This document shows, piece after piece, positions 11,101-24,688 of a stretch of DNA of 64,000 nucleotides. The notes under the pieces were generated by a model. The model was not told the origin of the DNA and searched no databases. It worked only from the letters and a program-made list of their open reading frames with translations. This DNA is from Sepioteuthis lessoniana (lineage: Eukaryota; Mollusca; Cephalopoda; Myopsida; Loliginidae). Position numbers and translations under genes: made by a program. The first letter of the stretch is position 1; each line of letters begins with the position of its first letter. The DNA is taken from assembly GCA_963585895.1 (NCBI GenBank), contig OY757921.1:53549090-53613089 (forward strand). The letters are read 5' to 3'.

Positions 11101-11421
11101 ACCCACCAGACCACAGAGTACAACTGAAAGAAAGCGAGAAGAAAGATAAAAACCTAGACCTTCCTAGGGAGACGAAAATCTATGGAACATGAAAGTTATG
11201 GTGATAACAATCGTTATCGGTGATCTCGGTAAAGTCACCAAAATATTGGTTCAAGGACGCTAAGAATTGGAAATGAAAAAACGAGTGGAGACCAACCAAA
11301 CAACAGGATTATTAAATTGGTCAGAATACTGACGAGACATCTGTAGACGTGAGGAGACCTACAATCTCTCAAAAGCCAGTGGAACACCATCTAAAAATAC
11401 TGGGGTGAACGGAATAATAAA

Positions 11422-11462
<41 letters not shown>
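8126..11462 (+). mobile_element. LINE-A copy 1, spanning units 1 and 2
   Basis: Starts at the latest at 8126, where an in-frame N-terminal segment is readable (TVRNSARNARN, then MNVEIMKRIMSEKKTTLPSL from 8252). RT fragments run from about 8600. Near 8750 a 74-bp deletion, relative to the other units, removes the segment before HxFWFK. YIDG replaces YMDD at 9397-9408. TAA tail 11413-11462. Upstream limit uncertain. Confidence 0.85.
10045..10584 (+). mobile_element. Nested 540-bp element, unit 2
   Basis: Same insertion site and duplication as unit 1; inherited with the unit. Confidence 0.8.
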
Positions 11463-11463
<1 letters not shown>

Positions 11464-11464
<1 letters not shown>

Positions 11465-11826
11465 TTGGCCAAAATTTCGATTTGCTCTCCCGGCTAACCA
11501 CAGAATAAAACTGAAAGAACGTGCAAAGAGAGATAAGTACTGCAACCTTGCTAGAGAATTGAAGAAACTGTGGAACATGAAGGTGACATTTATACCAATT
11601 GTGATTGGTGCTTTTGGCAAGGTAACTAAAGGAATATTAAAGGGCCTGGAGGATTTTGAAGTTGGCGATCGAGTGGAGACCATCCGAACAACAGCATTAT
11701 TGAAAACGGCCAGAATACTGAGGAGAGTCCTGAAGACTTGCGGAAATTGATGTCACTCAATATCCAGTGAAAGACCATCAGCGATAGCTGATGGGAAAAA
11801 ACTCTTATGAGTAAATGATAATAATA
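11464..11826 (+). mobile_element. LINE-B 3' end, unit 2
   Basis: Same fragment; one Gly-to-Asp codon change (VGDRVE). Confidence 0.85.
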
Positions 11827-12301
11827 CAAACTTGAGCATTCCTGCCGAGTTTGGAGATACAATGAAGGAAAACTATAACCAAAAAAATTAAAAGGCCTTT
11901 CCATGGTGGTAAAAGTGTTTGGGAACATAAAATTTACAGTAATATAAATCATAGCTTGAAAAGTTTAGACAATTCATATGAACTTAAAAAATGTCTGGAG
12001 AAATTGAAGATCAGTTTAAAGAACTCACCGACTTCACACCACAGTACTTATAGATCGACAAAAACTCTTGGATAGAATATAATCAGCCTATAATAAGCTG
12101 TTAGAGGGGAATTTTCAGTCGACACTTGTTGCTAGTGGCATACTGGATTTCCTCTTATTCGTAAATATCAACGTTGTCTTTCTAATTTTCCTATATTTTT
12201 ATATCTGAAGCTTTTCAAATCTTATAGAGGAAGGCGTTCTTTTCTTGACTCATATGAATTTTTAAGCGATTGAATAAATGAACGGAGTCGATAATACTCA
12301 C

Positions 12302-12325
12302 CTGTTTTTGGTGGAGGTCGTACCA
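12302..12325 (-). CDS. 24-nt linker microexon, unit 2
   Basis: Identical to unit 1 in exon and both splice sites. If the broken EGF of this unit is skipped, the vWA end (KACQ) would join directly to this linker in frame. Confidence 0.85.
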
Positions 12326-12514
12326 CTGAAATGAGATTAAAATCATATCAATTGAAATAATCCTAACGTATTTGTTGCCATTTTCTTTGAGCAAGGCACA
12401 AATAATTATTTTAATTAACTTTAAACGGAAAATCTCAAGTAGTTATTATCGTTTTTGAAAACATTAGTATTATTGTAATTATTTTTTAAATACATTCAGA
12501 CTTTTTCATACCAG

Positions 12515-12988
12515 CCTTAGCTGAGGGTTTTGCTGTAGTTTGGATAGTCTCCACTCATCCTCTTAATTTCATTTCTTCTAGTCCCTGTACAAATCTCTTC
12601 CGAGCACAACAATTACAATTATTCATATGCTCAAATTTCAACTCCCTACACAAATCTCCGTAGAACACAATCCCAATCCAGTTGTGTCTCGTTTTATACT
12701 CTCTTAGTGCTAATTTACTGCATTCAATTATTACATGATTGGTTCTTCGTCTCTGTCACCACATAATCTCCATCTACTATATTCTTGCGTCTTCTCTGTT
12801 CTTGCTTTAACATTGTTAGTTCTCTTTTTCTCATGTAATCTTTGAAGCATTGTATTGATGCATGAACCCTAACTTCACTATTGGCAAGGCCTCGTTCTCC
12901 TCCATTTTTTGAGACATACTCTCTGTCTACGTCATCACAGGAATGTAATGCCTAATGCATCGTCATTTATTTTTCGTCCCCTGAGACC

Positions 12989-13020
<32 letters not shown>

Positions 13021-13446
13021 TCATAGCGAGTGTTTCCTACCAGCGTTGGCTGATAGTATTTAACAGAATACTGAGTGAGAGGGAGTCTTCTCAAGTTTTC
13101 CGGTCTCTTCTGAGTATCCTGGTTGGTCTCGACACTGCTGCAGTCTTGGTATTCTTTGATATCCAAATTATCCGTTCTGTTATCAAAGTTTTTTGTTACC
13201 GTTTAAAACGCACCAATTAAAATTGATATCAATGTTCTACAACTGTTTTGGTTCCCTGTTAAATCCCAGTAGTTCGTAATAATTTTGCCTTTGAACAAAC
13301 ACAAAAAGCCACAAGACGGAATTTTAGTAAAAACAAGTCTCTTCAAGTTTCAGAATTTGGGCAGCTCTGAGCAATTCTGTAGTTTTGATTTATCTCTTCA
13401 AGTTGCATTTTCTAACTTCTTTGTTTGGTTGTGCTCTTTTCATTCT
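12515..13446 (-). mobile_element. Minus-strand LINE mosaic, unit 2, with two deletions
   Basis: About 107 bp are missing near 12820 (short GTTA homology at the ends) and about 333 bp at 13446, which removes most of the N-terminal piece. Confidence 0.75.
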
Positions 13447-13694
13447 TATTAGACAGTTTTTTTTCCAAAATATATTAATATGTTTGTAAACCGTCCAGTT
13501 ACTTAATAGACTTGTGTTTTGAAATAGGTCTTGGCAGTAAATGTCCAGTTCAATGTGATGTATTGAAAAAATTGCTAACCTATTTAGATTAAGCATTAAG
13601 CAGTTTTAACGCATCAGATAAATCTTCATCTAGTTAATTTCATTCGCCCCTGAAACATGGAAATCAATGACACACCACTCTAATAGAAATGAGC

Positions 13695-13975
13695 AGATTA
13701 AAAGGATACAAAATGAAAACTTTTGGCATTACGTACCTTTTTTACAGATCTTTCCTATGTTACATAGGAAAGATCTGTGAAAAAGTTACGTAATGCCAAA
13801 AGTTTTCATTTTATATCCTTTTAATCTGAGGACATACACACACTTTCATTTTGTATCCTTTTAATCTGAGGACATACACACACTTTCATTTTGTATCCTT
13901 TTAATCTTAGGACATACACACACTTTGTATCCTTTTAATCTGAGGACATACACACAATTTGTATCCTTTTAATCT
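13695..13975. repeat. Fold-back palindrome plus tandem array in EGF exon, unit 2
   Basis: Two 66-bp arms (13695-13760 and 13762-13827), inverted with a single-base centre, duplicate the intron flank and donor end of the exon. They are followed by two 40-bp and two 34-bp direct repeats (13828-13975). Each repeat fuses an exon piece (GAGGACATACACACAC) to an inverted copy of intron sequence from the other side of the donor. Normal exon resumes at 13976. Confidence 0.93.
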
Positions 13976-14056
13976 GAGGACATACACACACTGCAATTTT
14001 ACCTCTAGGAACACATTTTCCTCTGTTCCTGCATGGATTAATTCTGCAGGGATTGA
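13737..14056 (-). pseudogene. EGF exon of unit 2, broken by fold-back
   Basis: The acceptor and the first 78 coding bases (cysteines 1-5) are normal. After CPxx the reading enters tandem-repeat sequence, and a TAA stop follows at 13937-13935. The old donor is still present at the far end (13731-13736), now 209 bp further away than in unit 1, behind several stops. The sixth cysteine is lost. Because the exon is phase 1-1, skipping it would restore the frame (vWA directly to microexon). If retained, the message would terminate here. Confidence 0.88.
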
Positions 14057-14808
14057 CTGAATAATGGTGAATGTAATTTCATTATCATATCCACATATAA
14101 TTTTCTAAAGTGTAATTTGAAGAAAAAAACATTAATGAAATACGGTGTTTATTCAATTGCCTCGATGATATAACTAATTAATACACAATTAAGAAAAGCT
14201 TTTTAATCTATTACAAACTATTCATGAAACTAATGGTTTATGTCTATCGCATAGGATTAAGAATTGAATTGTGACATTAATATTGATTAATTACTGTATT
14301 TCACTCCTCTCAGCTTTAATTGTTCTATTGTTTGTAGATATACTTGATGAAATAATTTTCTTTTCTATTTTTCTGTCCTTCACCGTTGATTATATTGATA
14401 TATTCAATGGAAGATATTGAGAGAATATTGAAAACAAAAGTCATTAACAAATTTACCTCCTTTAAAAATCAATCAGCATATGTACGTATGTATGTATATA
14501 TCTCTAAAAATAATGACGCAAACCATTCTTGAGTTTTGTATCTAGATGTTTCCACCCTAAGTGTTTTTCTTTCACTTGCCTTATATAGATTACTTCATTA
14601 CATTCATTTTAGCAAATATCCGGAAGTCTCTTTCTCTTTGCAAATTTTTAAACTTTCCCATTCAAGAAAACTCTAAATAAACATTAATAAAGTCTCACCT
14701 AAAAGAAACACAGGCAAGTGACCAAATAACATTTAGAAGATTAATGTAAGCTTTCACACTACGAATACTTCATAGTCATTAGGCTTAAAAAAAGAGACAT
14801 ACACCTAC

Positions 14809-15372
14809 CTTGACATGCCTTCATCGCTATTTTATTCTTAATACTCCTCAAGGCATTAAAGTTTTTAACAGTAAATTTATGCTGCGATATCGGTTTACTA
14901 GCCATGGCTCTCAGATCTGATTGTCGTAGATTTCTTCCAATACCAATGCTGAACATTACGATGCCTTTTGCTTTAAGTATCGCAGCTTCTCTTTTTACGG
15001 CTCTTGGATTGGAAGACACACCGTCGGTGAGAACAATGGCGATATTAGGAGCATAACTTCGATCTCCTTGTCTTTTTGTAAAGATATATCGGAGAGTTCT
15101 GAGGGCTATATGGGTGTTTGTTCCTCCCCCACGGAATCTGATTCTTCTGATTGCCTTTATCAATCTCCACTTCTTTCGGTGTGCTCTCAGATTGAAGCGA
15201 ACGACTGAGCTTGAGCTGAACGACACAACAGCAACTCTGACTTGATTATAGCCTATTTTCATAGCACTGACAACTCCAATCGTGAATAGCTTAACTTTTT
15301 CGAAATTTCTTCTAGTTACACTTCCAGAATCATCAAGCACAAAGACGATGTCTGCCACTGCTTTATTACATA
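14809..15372 (-). CDS. vWA-domain exon, unit 2
   Basis: 564 nt with the same splice sites. It differs from the unit 1 protein by Tyr to His in the basic stretch (RAHRKKW). All metal-site residues are kept. Confidence 0.95.
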
Positions 15373-15948
15373 CTGGAAAAAGTAAAAGATATTGTTTTAT
15401 AATATCCATTAGTATATTTTTAATACAACGATATTTCCAATCAACAAAAAACTTATTTTTGATACTTTCTTCATAGGATTATTGTTTTGGCAATGTGTTA
15501 TCTTACAAGAGAGATCATTTTTATCACATAGAGAAAAGTGAACTAGATCAAACCAAAAGTGTTAAGTGGTTGGTCTTGTTTATAATAAAAAATATATTTA
15601 TTAAGTTTCGTATTAATCATTTCCCCTATATTTAGTTTAGCAAACACTTGATCTATTATGAGTCTAAAAGTGCGGCTATTACGTAAAGGCACTAAGAAAT
15701 TATTTTGAAAGGCATAAATTTCAGCAAATAAATCCCATTTTTCGCAAATATCATATCCTATCATTTCGGGGAAAATTTGACATAGTTTATATGCCTATAG
15801 TCACTATACCATATCATGATATAAACAAAAAGATTTGAAAAGTAGACATAACGCGTGAAAAAGACAAGCAACTTCAGATGACAAGAATTTACTTATACTC
15901 ACAAGTGGTATATGAGAAAACTTGAATCTCTCATAGAAAATGAGTCAC

Positions 15949-16065
15949 GTGTAATGGTTAGCAAGCTGGACTAGCAAACCTACACGAGTGAGTTCGAGTC
16001 TCACTGGGTGCCCCTTTCATATGGCCTTGTGCCACATCTAAGCAAAAAGCTTAGTAAATTACCAC
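15949..16065 (+). mobile_element. tRNA-derived SINE, unit 2
   Basis: Identical 117-bp insert at the same position of the unit. Confidence 0.75.
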
Positions 16066-16935
16066 ATAAAATCCTCTAGTATTTTAGGATACAAATAGAC
16101 TACCAAATCCTGGCTACTAGAGAATATATATTATTCTGGGTTTTGTCTTTTTATTTTAACAGCCCAATCGTTCGAGGCTATATAATACGCAGACTACATG
16201 TCTGCAAGAGATAAAACTCCCACCCCACCGTTTGCTTTTGCGTAGAAATTTCTGACTTTTCTGTATTATTGTCTCAGTTATTCATTAGTGATATACTAAT
16301 ACATTATCCTTTATATTTGCTGGCGTGATTCCAATATTTCAAGGGCAGAGGATCGGTCTTTCCTCATTATTGGTCTTTCTATCTTTCGTTTTCTATACCT
16401 TCTTTGTAGAGAGCTGTTTCTTTAATTACAGTAAAGTGCAAATTTGTTATCTTCCCTAGTCAATTTCTTGCGCTGAAGTCTCTTATTTGAGTTTGTGTAG
16501 AACAACCAACATTTGCAGGTTTTCGATCAGGTCATGCCCGATGACTATCAAGGCAGGGCCTGTCGATCATGACACCCAAATCTGTTGTTTGGCTCCAATT
16601 TTTCGATTTTTTCTTTTTTCATGGGTAATATAGTGTCTTTTTTTAATTATTATCTGCGCAACTGACACAGATGTGAACAAGAACACATATCGTAAGGGAA
16701 CTTGTCAGCTGATCAAAAAAAAAAATCAGTTTCTTAATTTTAAATTAGTTAAAATCTAAAGTTATCTTATTTTACCCATTTAACAGATATCAGTAAATCT
16801 GGACCTATTTGCTTGTATCCCTGTATCGTTATTTTGGATTTGTTTTATATAATCGAAGACAATTGGAATCTCGTTAAACGAATAGCGGAATCCTGCCCAA
16901 AAATATATCGGAAAACATATTAACATGTCACTAAT

Positions 16936-19900
16936 ACAATAACTGAGACAATAATTACAGAAAAGTTAGAAATTTCTAAACAAAAGCAAACGGTAAGGAA
17001 TAGCGCCCGAAACGCCATAAACACAAACACAAAAGAATAAACACTGACACAAGACGAACAAATGAATGTAGAGATTATGAAGAGAAATATGTCCGAAAAG
17101 AAAACCACATTACCCTCACTCAGGAATCAAGACTGGAAAACATTCAATGAAGAAATTTGTAAAATAAACTACTTATTAACAAATATCTTAAAGAACAACA
17201 CGGAATTTAACGATCTAATCTGTGCAGGAGCGAAATCAGTAGGTGAAAAAAATCGCCTTTTTCCTTAAGAACATGAAAAGAAAGTCAAAACCTGCATTGG
17301 AAACACAGATAAAAAATCTACAATAACAAGCAAAAATACTAAGAAGAAGAAAAATATGAAAATATGTTGGGACGAAGAGAGTAATGCAATGAAAATACGG
17401 GGGAGAATGTGCCAAGATTAACCAACAACCAGATGCAAGGGGAGCAAAACGATTGTGGACTAAAATATTGGGACGTAGCGATTATGACAAAAACAAACTG
17501 AATGGATTAGCAACATGGAAAAGACTTCTAAACACTCGAAGAAGGTCCTAAGTCGGAAATACACCTCGATTCCATCAGAGCAACACTCAAAAAATACCAA
17601 ACTGGAAAATTCCAGGCCTTGATGGCATACATGGATTCTGGTTTAAAAGTTCTCTTCCGTCCATGATAGACTGCCAATCAAAATGAATCGATGCTCAGAG
17701 AAAACAAATATACCCCAATGGGTGATCAAAGGAAAGACGACCCTGATAAAAAAAAAAAAGACCACCAAAAAGGAACTGCACCCAGCAGTTAAAGACCCAT
17801 AAAATGCCTACCGATGATATGGAACATACTAACAGCATAATTTAGGGAGGAGATTTACTTCCCGTTAATAAGCCACAGAACAGAAAGGATACCACATGGG
17901 GATTAGAAGTTCCGAGGCACAATTATACATTCATCAACATATCCTCAATGACAGTAAACCGAGACAGAAAATGAAGCTATGGTGTGGTTGACAAAAAATG
18001 GCTTACGGTATGCTCCCTCAAAGCTGGATAAGACACCGTCTCAAAATGCCATAAAGCTTATCAACAAACAAACAAAAAACTAGGAAAACTACAGAGTTGA
18101 CCTGACAGCAGGAGGAGAAAGTTTCGCAGAGATGAACATCTAGAGAGGAATACTCCAGAGAAATGCGCTACTACTGTTAGCATCGTTTATAACGATGACA
18201 GCATTCAATCACATAATCAGGAAATGCATCGGCGGTTATAAACTTAATAAATTGTAAGAAAAGATTAATAACCTAATGTACATCGATGGTATTAAAATGT
18301 TTGCCATGAATGAAAAACCTTAATACAGTCAGTGAGAGTATACTGTCAGGACATAGGGATAGAATTTGATAGACAAAATGCCATATGCTAAAAGTGAGGT
18401 GCGGGCAACATTACGCAAGGCATAGAACTACCGAAGCAAGAAATAATTGGACCCTCGAAGAAAAGGAAACCTACAAACACTTGAGAATATTGAAAGCGGA
18501 CACCATTAAATACGTGGAGGTGAGAGAAAACATTACAAAAGAGTATCTCAGGAGAACAAGAAAACTACTGGAAACCAAACTATATGGTAGGAATCTCATC
18601 AAGGAGAAAACATCGGGGCCGTCCCCCTTGTAAGATAATTCTTGAAATAGACGAGGGGAGAATTTCTACAAATGAAGACGAGAGCAGGAAAACACATGAT
18701 CATATATAAGACCTTACATCCCAGAGATGACGTTGACAGACTGTATGTGTCGAGAAAAGGAGGAGGAAGAGGACTCACCAGCAGCATTCAAGATAGCATT
18801 GATGCATTGATACAATGACTCGAAGACTACTTAAAAAATCACGGTAGAAAACTGACAACAGCAACCAGAAACAATGCAGACAACACAATTATCAACAGGA
18901 TAAAAATAACCAGAAAACAAAAATAGTTTGGTTAATTTTGGTTTTATAGAATATCAACCATTGTAGGTTATTCAATGTCAAATCCATTTTTAAACATATA
19001 AACAGTTCTCTTTCAAAATTTTCAGTTTAGCATAAGTACGCTGTTTAAATATCCAAAATAGTCCTATTTCAAAATATTCAGTTTAGTCCACAAATATAAA
19101 TGATTCCAAGTATTGTCATGTATTAATTACTAAACATCATTAGTATATTTACACTCAGTTAAATGAAAGCAGTTTAAATGTCAAGAGAGCCCTCTTTCAA
19201 ACAATTCAGTCTAGCATAAGCACTTACTTTAGTTCTATTTGACCAATAGTTAGGACCCTCTCAGGTGCTACAACTTCCAGCCAAAGTGGACCTGGATGCG
19301 ATGGAAATCAAGGAGTATGCCACATTCGCCAAAGTCCCAACATTACTGGAGCCTCAACATCGGCTGGTTTCCTGTCATAAACTGGAAACTCGTTGGAGGA
19401 GACTTGAACCTCTGCAGAGATTCACTCGGTGCATTCTACAGTCTCAGCCTCAGCCGAATAGGCCAAAAACGAAAATGGGAAGAAAAACTAATGTATGGAC
19501 ATCTCAAGTGAAATCTCACACATGAAAAATTAGACTTGGCTAAGAAAGAGAAAGATAAAAAACGGTGTCTCTTCTGATAGCAAAAATAACAACACCATAA
19601 GAACCAGCTATATCAAAGCAAGAATAGATAAGACGCAACAAAATAGCAAATGAATGTTTTGTGGTGAGAGAGATGAAACCATCAATCACATAGTAAACGA
19701 ATGCAGAAAATTAGCAAAGAAGTAGTGTACGACTAAACACGGATGGGTGGAGAAAGTGATACACTAGGAATTGGGCCAGAGGTTTAAATTTGACCATACG
19801 AACAAATGGTCCGTGAACTACCCAGAATCCGTCCTGGAGAGTGAGACACTCAATATTCTTTAAGATTTTGTGGTATAAACATATCACCTGTTCTACGTCT

Positions 19901-20295
19901 GCCGAAAAGAACTAAAGATAGTCAACAAAGAACCCCCGCTCCAAAAAAAAGAAAAGAGACCGCTACAAGCTATAGATTTTGCCGACCCACCAGACCACAG
20001 AGTACAACTGAAAGAAAGCGAGAAGAAAGATAAAAACCTAGACCTTCCTAGGGAGACGAAAATCTATGGAACATGAAAGTTATGGTGATAACAATCGTTA
20101 TCGGTGATCTCGGTAAAGTCACCAAAATATTGGTTCAAGGACGCTAAGAATTGGAAATGAAAAAACGAGTGGAGACCAACCAAACAACAGGATTATTAAA
20201 TTGGTCAGAATACTGACGAGACATCTGTAGACGTGAGGAGACCTACAATCTCTCAAAAGCCAGTGGAATACCATCTAAAAATACTGGGGTGAGCG

Positions 20296-20340
<45 letters not shown>

Positions 20341-20346
20341 TAATAA
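16936..20346 (+). mobile_element. LINE-A copy 2, spanning units 2 and 3
   Basis: Same decayed ORF. The segment missing from copy 1 is present here (about 17563-17630). An 82-codon open stretch at 18385-18633 covers the thumb region because one stop seen elsewhere is absent. TAA tail 20297-20346. Confidence 0.85.
18925..19465 (+). mobile_element. Nested element, unit 3 (541 bp)
   Basis: One base longer (GGAGGAGAC where others have GGGGGGAC), a variant shared only with unit 5. Confidence 0.8.
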
Positions 20347-20347
20347 A

Positions 20348-20711
20348 ATTGGCCAAATTTTCGATTTGCTCTCCCGGCTAACCACAGAATAAAACTGAAA
20401 GAACGTGCAAAGAGAGATAAGTACTGCAACCTTGCTAGAGAATTGAAGAAACTGTGGAACATGAAGGTGACATTTATACCAATTGTGATTGGTGCTTTTG
20501 GCAAGGTAACTAAAGGAATATTAAAGGGCCTGGAGGATTTTGAAGTTGGCGGTCGAGTGGAGACCATCCGAACAACAGCATTATTGAAAACGGCCAGAAT
20601 ACTGAGGAGAGTCCTGAAGACTTGCGGAAATTGATGTCACTCAATATCCAGTGAAAGACCATCAGCGATAGCTGATGGGAAAAAAACTCTTATGAGTAAA
20701 TGATAATAATA
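20348..20711 (+). mobile_element. LINE-B 3' end, unit 3
   Basis: Same fragment, following the TAA tail 20297-20346. Confidence 0.85.
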
Positions 20712-21186
20712 CAAACTTGAGCATTCCTGCCGAGTTTGGAGATACAATGAAGGAAAACTATAACCAAAAAAATTAAAAGGCCTTTCCATGGTGGTAAAAG
20801 TGTTTGGGAACATAAAATTTACAGTAATATAAATCATAGCTTGAAAAGTTTAGACAATTCATATGAACTTAAAAAATGTCTGGAGAAATTGAAGATCAGT
20901 TTAAAGAACTCACCGACTTCACACCACAGTACTTATAGATCGACAAAAACTCTTGGATAGAATATAATCAGCCTATAATAAGCTGTTAGAGGGGAATTTT
21001 CAGTCGACACTTGTTGCTAGTGGCATACTGGATTTCCTCTTATTCGTAAATATCAACGTTGTCTTTCTAATTTTCCTATATTTTTATATCTGAAGCTTTT
21101 CAAATCTTATAGAGGAAGGCGTTCTTTTCTTGACTCATATGAATTTTTAAGCAATTGAATAAATGAACGGAGTCGATAATACTCAC

Positions 21187-21210
21187 CTGTTTTTGGTGGA
21201 GGTCGTACCA
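21187..21210 (-). CDS. 24-nt linker microexon, unit 3
   Basis: Same sequence, VRPPPKT, with GTGAGT donor. Confidence 0.85.
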
Positions 21211-21394
21211 CTGAAATGAGATTAAAATCATATCAATTGAAATAATCCTAACGTATTTGTTGCCATTTTCTTTGAGCAAGGCACAAATAATTATTTTAAC
21301 TAACTTTAAACGGAAAATCTCAAGTAGTTATTATCGTTTTTGAAAACAGTATTATTGTAATTATTTTTTAAATACATTCAGACTTTTTCATACC

Positions 21395-22590
21395 AGCCTT
21401 AGCTGAGGGTTTTGCTGTAGTTTGGATAGTCTCCACTCATCCTCTTAATTTCATTTCTTCTAGTCCCTGTACAAATCTCTTCCGAGCACAACAATTACAA
21501 TTATTCATATGCTCAAATTTCAACTCCCTACACAAATCTCCGTAGAACACAATCCCAATCCAGTTGTGTCTCGTTTTATACTCTCTTAGTGCTAATTTAC
21601 TGCATTCAATTATTACATGATTGGTTCTTCGTCTCTGTCACCACATAATCTCCATCTACTATATTCTTGCGTCTTCTCTGTTCTTGCTTTAACATTGTTA
21701 GTCTTAATGACGTTGTTTGTCGCTTGAAATGTCCATAGAGTTGTTTTGCTTCCATTTTTTTTCTTGTTATTTTTGTTCGGTCTATGATTGTGTTACACGT
21801 TGCTGTTATTCTCTTTTTCTCATGTAATCTTTGAGGCATTGTATTGATGCATGAACCCTAACTTCACTATTGGCAAGGCCTCGTTCTCCTCCATTTTTTG
21901 AGACATACTCTCTGTCTACGTCATCACAGGAATGTAATGCCTAATGCATCGTCATTTATTTTTCGTCCCCTGAGACCTTTATTATTATTATTATTATTAT
22001 TACTCATAGCGAGTGTTTCCTACCAGCGTTGGCTGATAGTATTCAACAGAATACTGAGTGAGAGGGAGTCTTCTCAAGTTTTCCGGTCTCTTCTGAGTAT
22101 CCTGGTTGGTCTCGACACTGCTGCAGTCTTGGTATTCTTTGATATCCAAATTATCCGTTCTGTTATCAAAGTTTTTTGTTACCGTTTAAAACGCACCAAT
22201 TAAAATTGATATCAATGTTCTACAACTGTTTTGGTTCCCTGTTAAATCCCAGTAGTTCGTAATAATTTTGCCTTTGAACAAACACAAAAAGCCACAAGAC
22301 GGAATTTTAGTAAAAACAAGTCTCTTCAAGTTTCAGAATTTGGGCAGCTCTGAGCAATTCTGTAGTTTTGATTTATCTCTTCAAGTTGCATTTTCTAACT
22401 TCTTTGTTTGGTTGTGCTCTTTTCATTCCAAGATATCTAGGTATTTTTCCTTCCTTAGTGTCTTCGCTTATTGTTGCTATTTCTCTACCTGTCTTTCTTG
22501 CCTAAGTTCCCATCCGGGTTTTGTGATTATGCCTACTTTGGCATATGCAATTATTACTATCTCCTCACAACAACCTTTATGAAACAAAAG
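21395..22590 (-). mobile_element. Minus-strand LINE mosaic, unit 3
   Basis: As unit 1; the upstream half (above about 22170) carries the variant set of units 2, 5 and 6. Confidence 0.75.
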
Positions 22591-23010
22591 CAATAGAATG
22601 TTTGCACAGATCATAAGCACAATTGATACAATATCTAAAGGCAGTTAGAATTATGTCTAATATTTTATTCAATATCTCCTCTTAAATTCTCTCTCTCCAT
22701 TTTCTTCTTAAATAGTTGAATCTACTCTAAAAAGTATTTCACACTATTATTGCTTTCAGTCTTATTAGACAGTTTTTTTTCCAAAATATATTAATATGTT
22801 TGTAAACCGTCCAGTTACTTAATAGACTTGTGTTTTGAAATAGGTCTTGGCAGTAAATGTCCAGTTCAATGTGATGTATTGAAAAAATTGCTAACCTATT
22901 TAGATTAAGCATTAAGCAGTTTTAACGCATCAGATAAATCTTCATCTAGTTAATTTCATTCGCCCCTGAAACATGGAAATCAATGACACACCACTCTAAT
23001 AGAAATGAGC

Positions 23011-23291
23011 AGATTAAAAGGATACAAAATGAAAACTTTTGGCATTACGTACCTTTTTTACAGATCTTTCCTATGTTACATAGGAAAGATCTGTGAAAAA
23101 GTTACGTAATGCCAAAAGTTTTCATTTTATATCCTTTTAATCTGAGGACATACACACACTTTCATTTTGTATCCTTTTAATCTGAGGACATACACACACT
23201 TTCATTTTGTATCCTTTTAATCTTAGGACATACACACACTTTGTATCCTTTTAATCTGAGGACATACACACAATTTGTATCCTTTTAATCT
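23011..23291. repeat. Fold-back plus tandem array, unit 3
   Basis: Same arms and same 2+2 repeat composition as unit 2. Confidence 0.93.
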
Positions 23292-23372
23292 GAGGACATA
23301 CACACACTGCAATTTTACCTCTAGGAACACATTTTCCTCTGTTCCTGCATGGATTAATTCTGCAGGGATTGA
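23053..23372 (-). pseudogene. EGF exon of unit 3, broken by fold-back
   Basis: Same 320-bp interval and same stop (23253-23251) as unit 2; repeat count identical. The five retained cysteines and acceptor are unchanged. Confidence 0.88.
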
Positions 23373-24124
23373 CTGAATAATGGTGAATGTAATTTCATTA
23401 TCATATCCACATATAATTTTCTAAAGTGTAATTTGAAGAAAAAAACATTAATGAAATACGGTGTTTATTCAATTGCCTCGATGATATAACTAATTAATAC
23501 ACAATTAAGAAAAGCTTTTTAATCTATTACAAACTATTCATGAAACTAATGGTTTATGTCTATCGCATAGGATTAAGAATTGAATTGTGACATTAATATT
23601 GATTAATTACTGTATTTCACTCCTCTCAGCTTTAATTGTTCTATTGTTTGTAGATATACTTGATGAAATAATTTTCTTTTCTATTTTTCTGTCCTTCACC
23701 GTTGATTATATTGATATATTCAATGGAAGATATTGAGAGAATATTGAAAACAAAAGTCATTAACAAATTTACCTCCTTTAAAAATCAATCAGCATATGTA
23801 CGTATGTATGTATATATCTCTAAAAATAATGACGCAAACCATTCTTGAGTTTTGTATCTAGATGTTTCCACCCTAAGTGTTTTTCTTTCACTTGCCTTAT
23901 ATAGATTACTTCATTACATTCATTTTAGCAAATATCCGGAAGTCTCTTTCTCTTTGCAAATTTTTAAACTTTCCCATTCAAGAAAACTCTAAATAAACAT
24001 TAATAAAGTCTCACCTAAAAGAAACACAGGCAAGTGACCAAATAACATTTAGAAGATTAATGTAAGCTTTCACACTACGAATACTTCATAGTCATTAGGC
24101 TTAAAAAAAGAGACATACACCTAC

Positions 24125-24688
24125 CTTGACATGCCTTCATCGCTATTTTATTCTTAATACTCCTCAAGGCATTAAAGTTTTTAACAGTAAATTTATGCTG
24201 CGATATCGGTTTACTAGCCATGGCTCTCAGATCTGATTGTCGTAGATTTCTTCCAATACCAATGCTGAACATTACGATGCCTTTTGCTTTAAGTATCGCA
24301 GCTTCTCTTTTTACGGCTCTTGGATTGGAAGACACACCGTCGGTGAGAACAATGGCGATATTAGGAGCATAACTTCGATCTCCTTGTCTTTTTGTAAAGA
24401 TATATCGGAGAGTTCTGAGGGCTATATGGGTGTTTGTTCCTCCCCCACGGAATCTGATTCTTCTGATTGCCTTTATCAATCTCCACTTCTTTCGGTGTGC
24501 TCTCAGATTGAAGCGAACGACTGAGCTTGAGCTGAACGACACAACAGCAACTCTGACTTGATTATAGCCTATTTTCATAGCACTGACAACTCCAATCGTG
24601 AATAGCTTAACTTTTTCGAAATTTCTTCTAGTTACACTTCCAGAATCATCAAGCACAAAGACGATGTCTGCCACTGCTTTATTACATA
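24125..24688 (-). CDS. vWA-domain exon, unit 3
   Basis: 564 nt, protein identical to unit 2 (the His variant), with splice sites and metal site intact. Surrounding intron is also nearly identical to unit 2, so this pair shares a recent copy event. Confidence 0.95.

Larger units (their letters stand above)
9031..17912 (-). repeat. Tandem unit 2 (8882 bp)
   Basis: Same layout as the first copy. Two private deletions in the minus-strand LINE mosaic shorten it: about 107 bp near 12820 and about 333 bp near 13446. Its EGF exon carries the fold-back insertion; the SINE is present. Other introns match unit 1 with only scattered substitutions. Confidence 0.95.

Noticed and set aside
13828..13975. 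Regular 34/40-bp direct repeats, superficially like a CRISPR array
   Set aside because: There are no unique spacers; the repeats are contiguous junction copies of exon and inverted intron in a eukaryotic gene.
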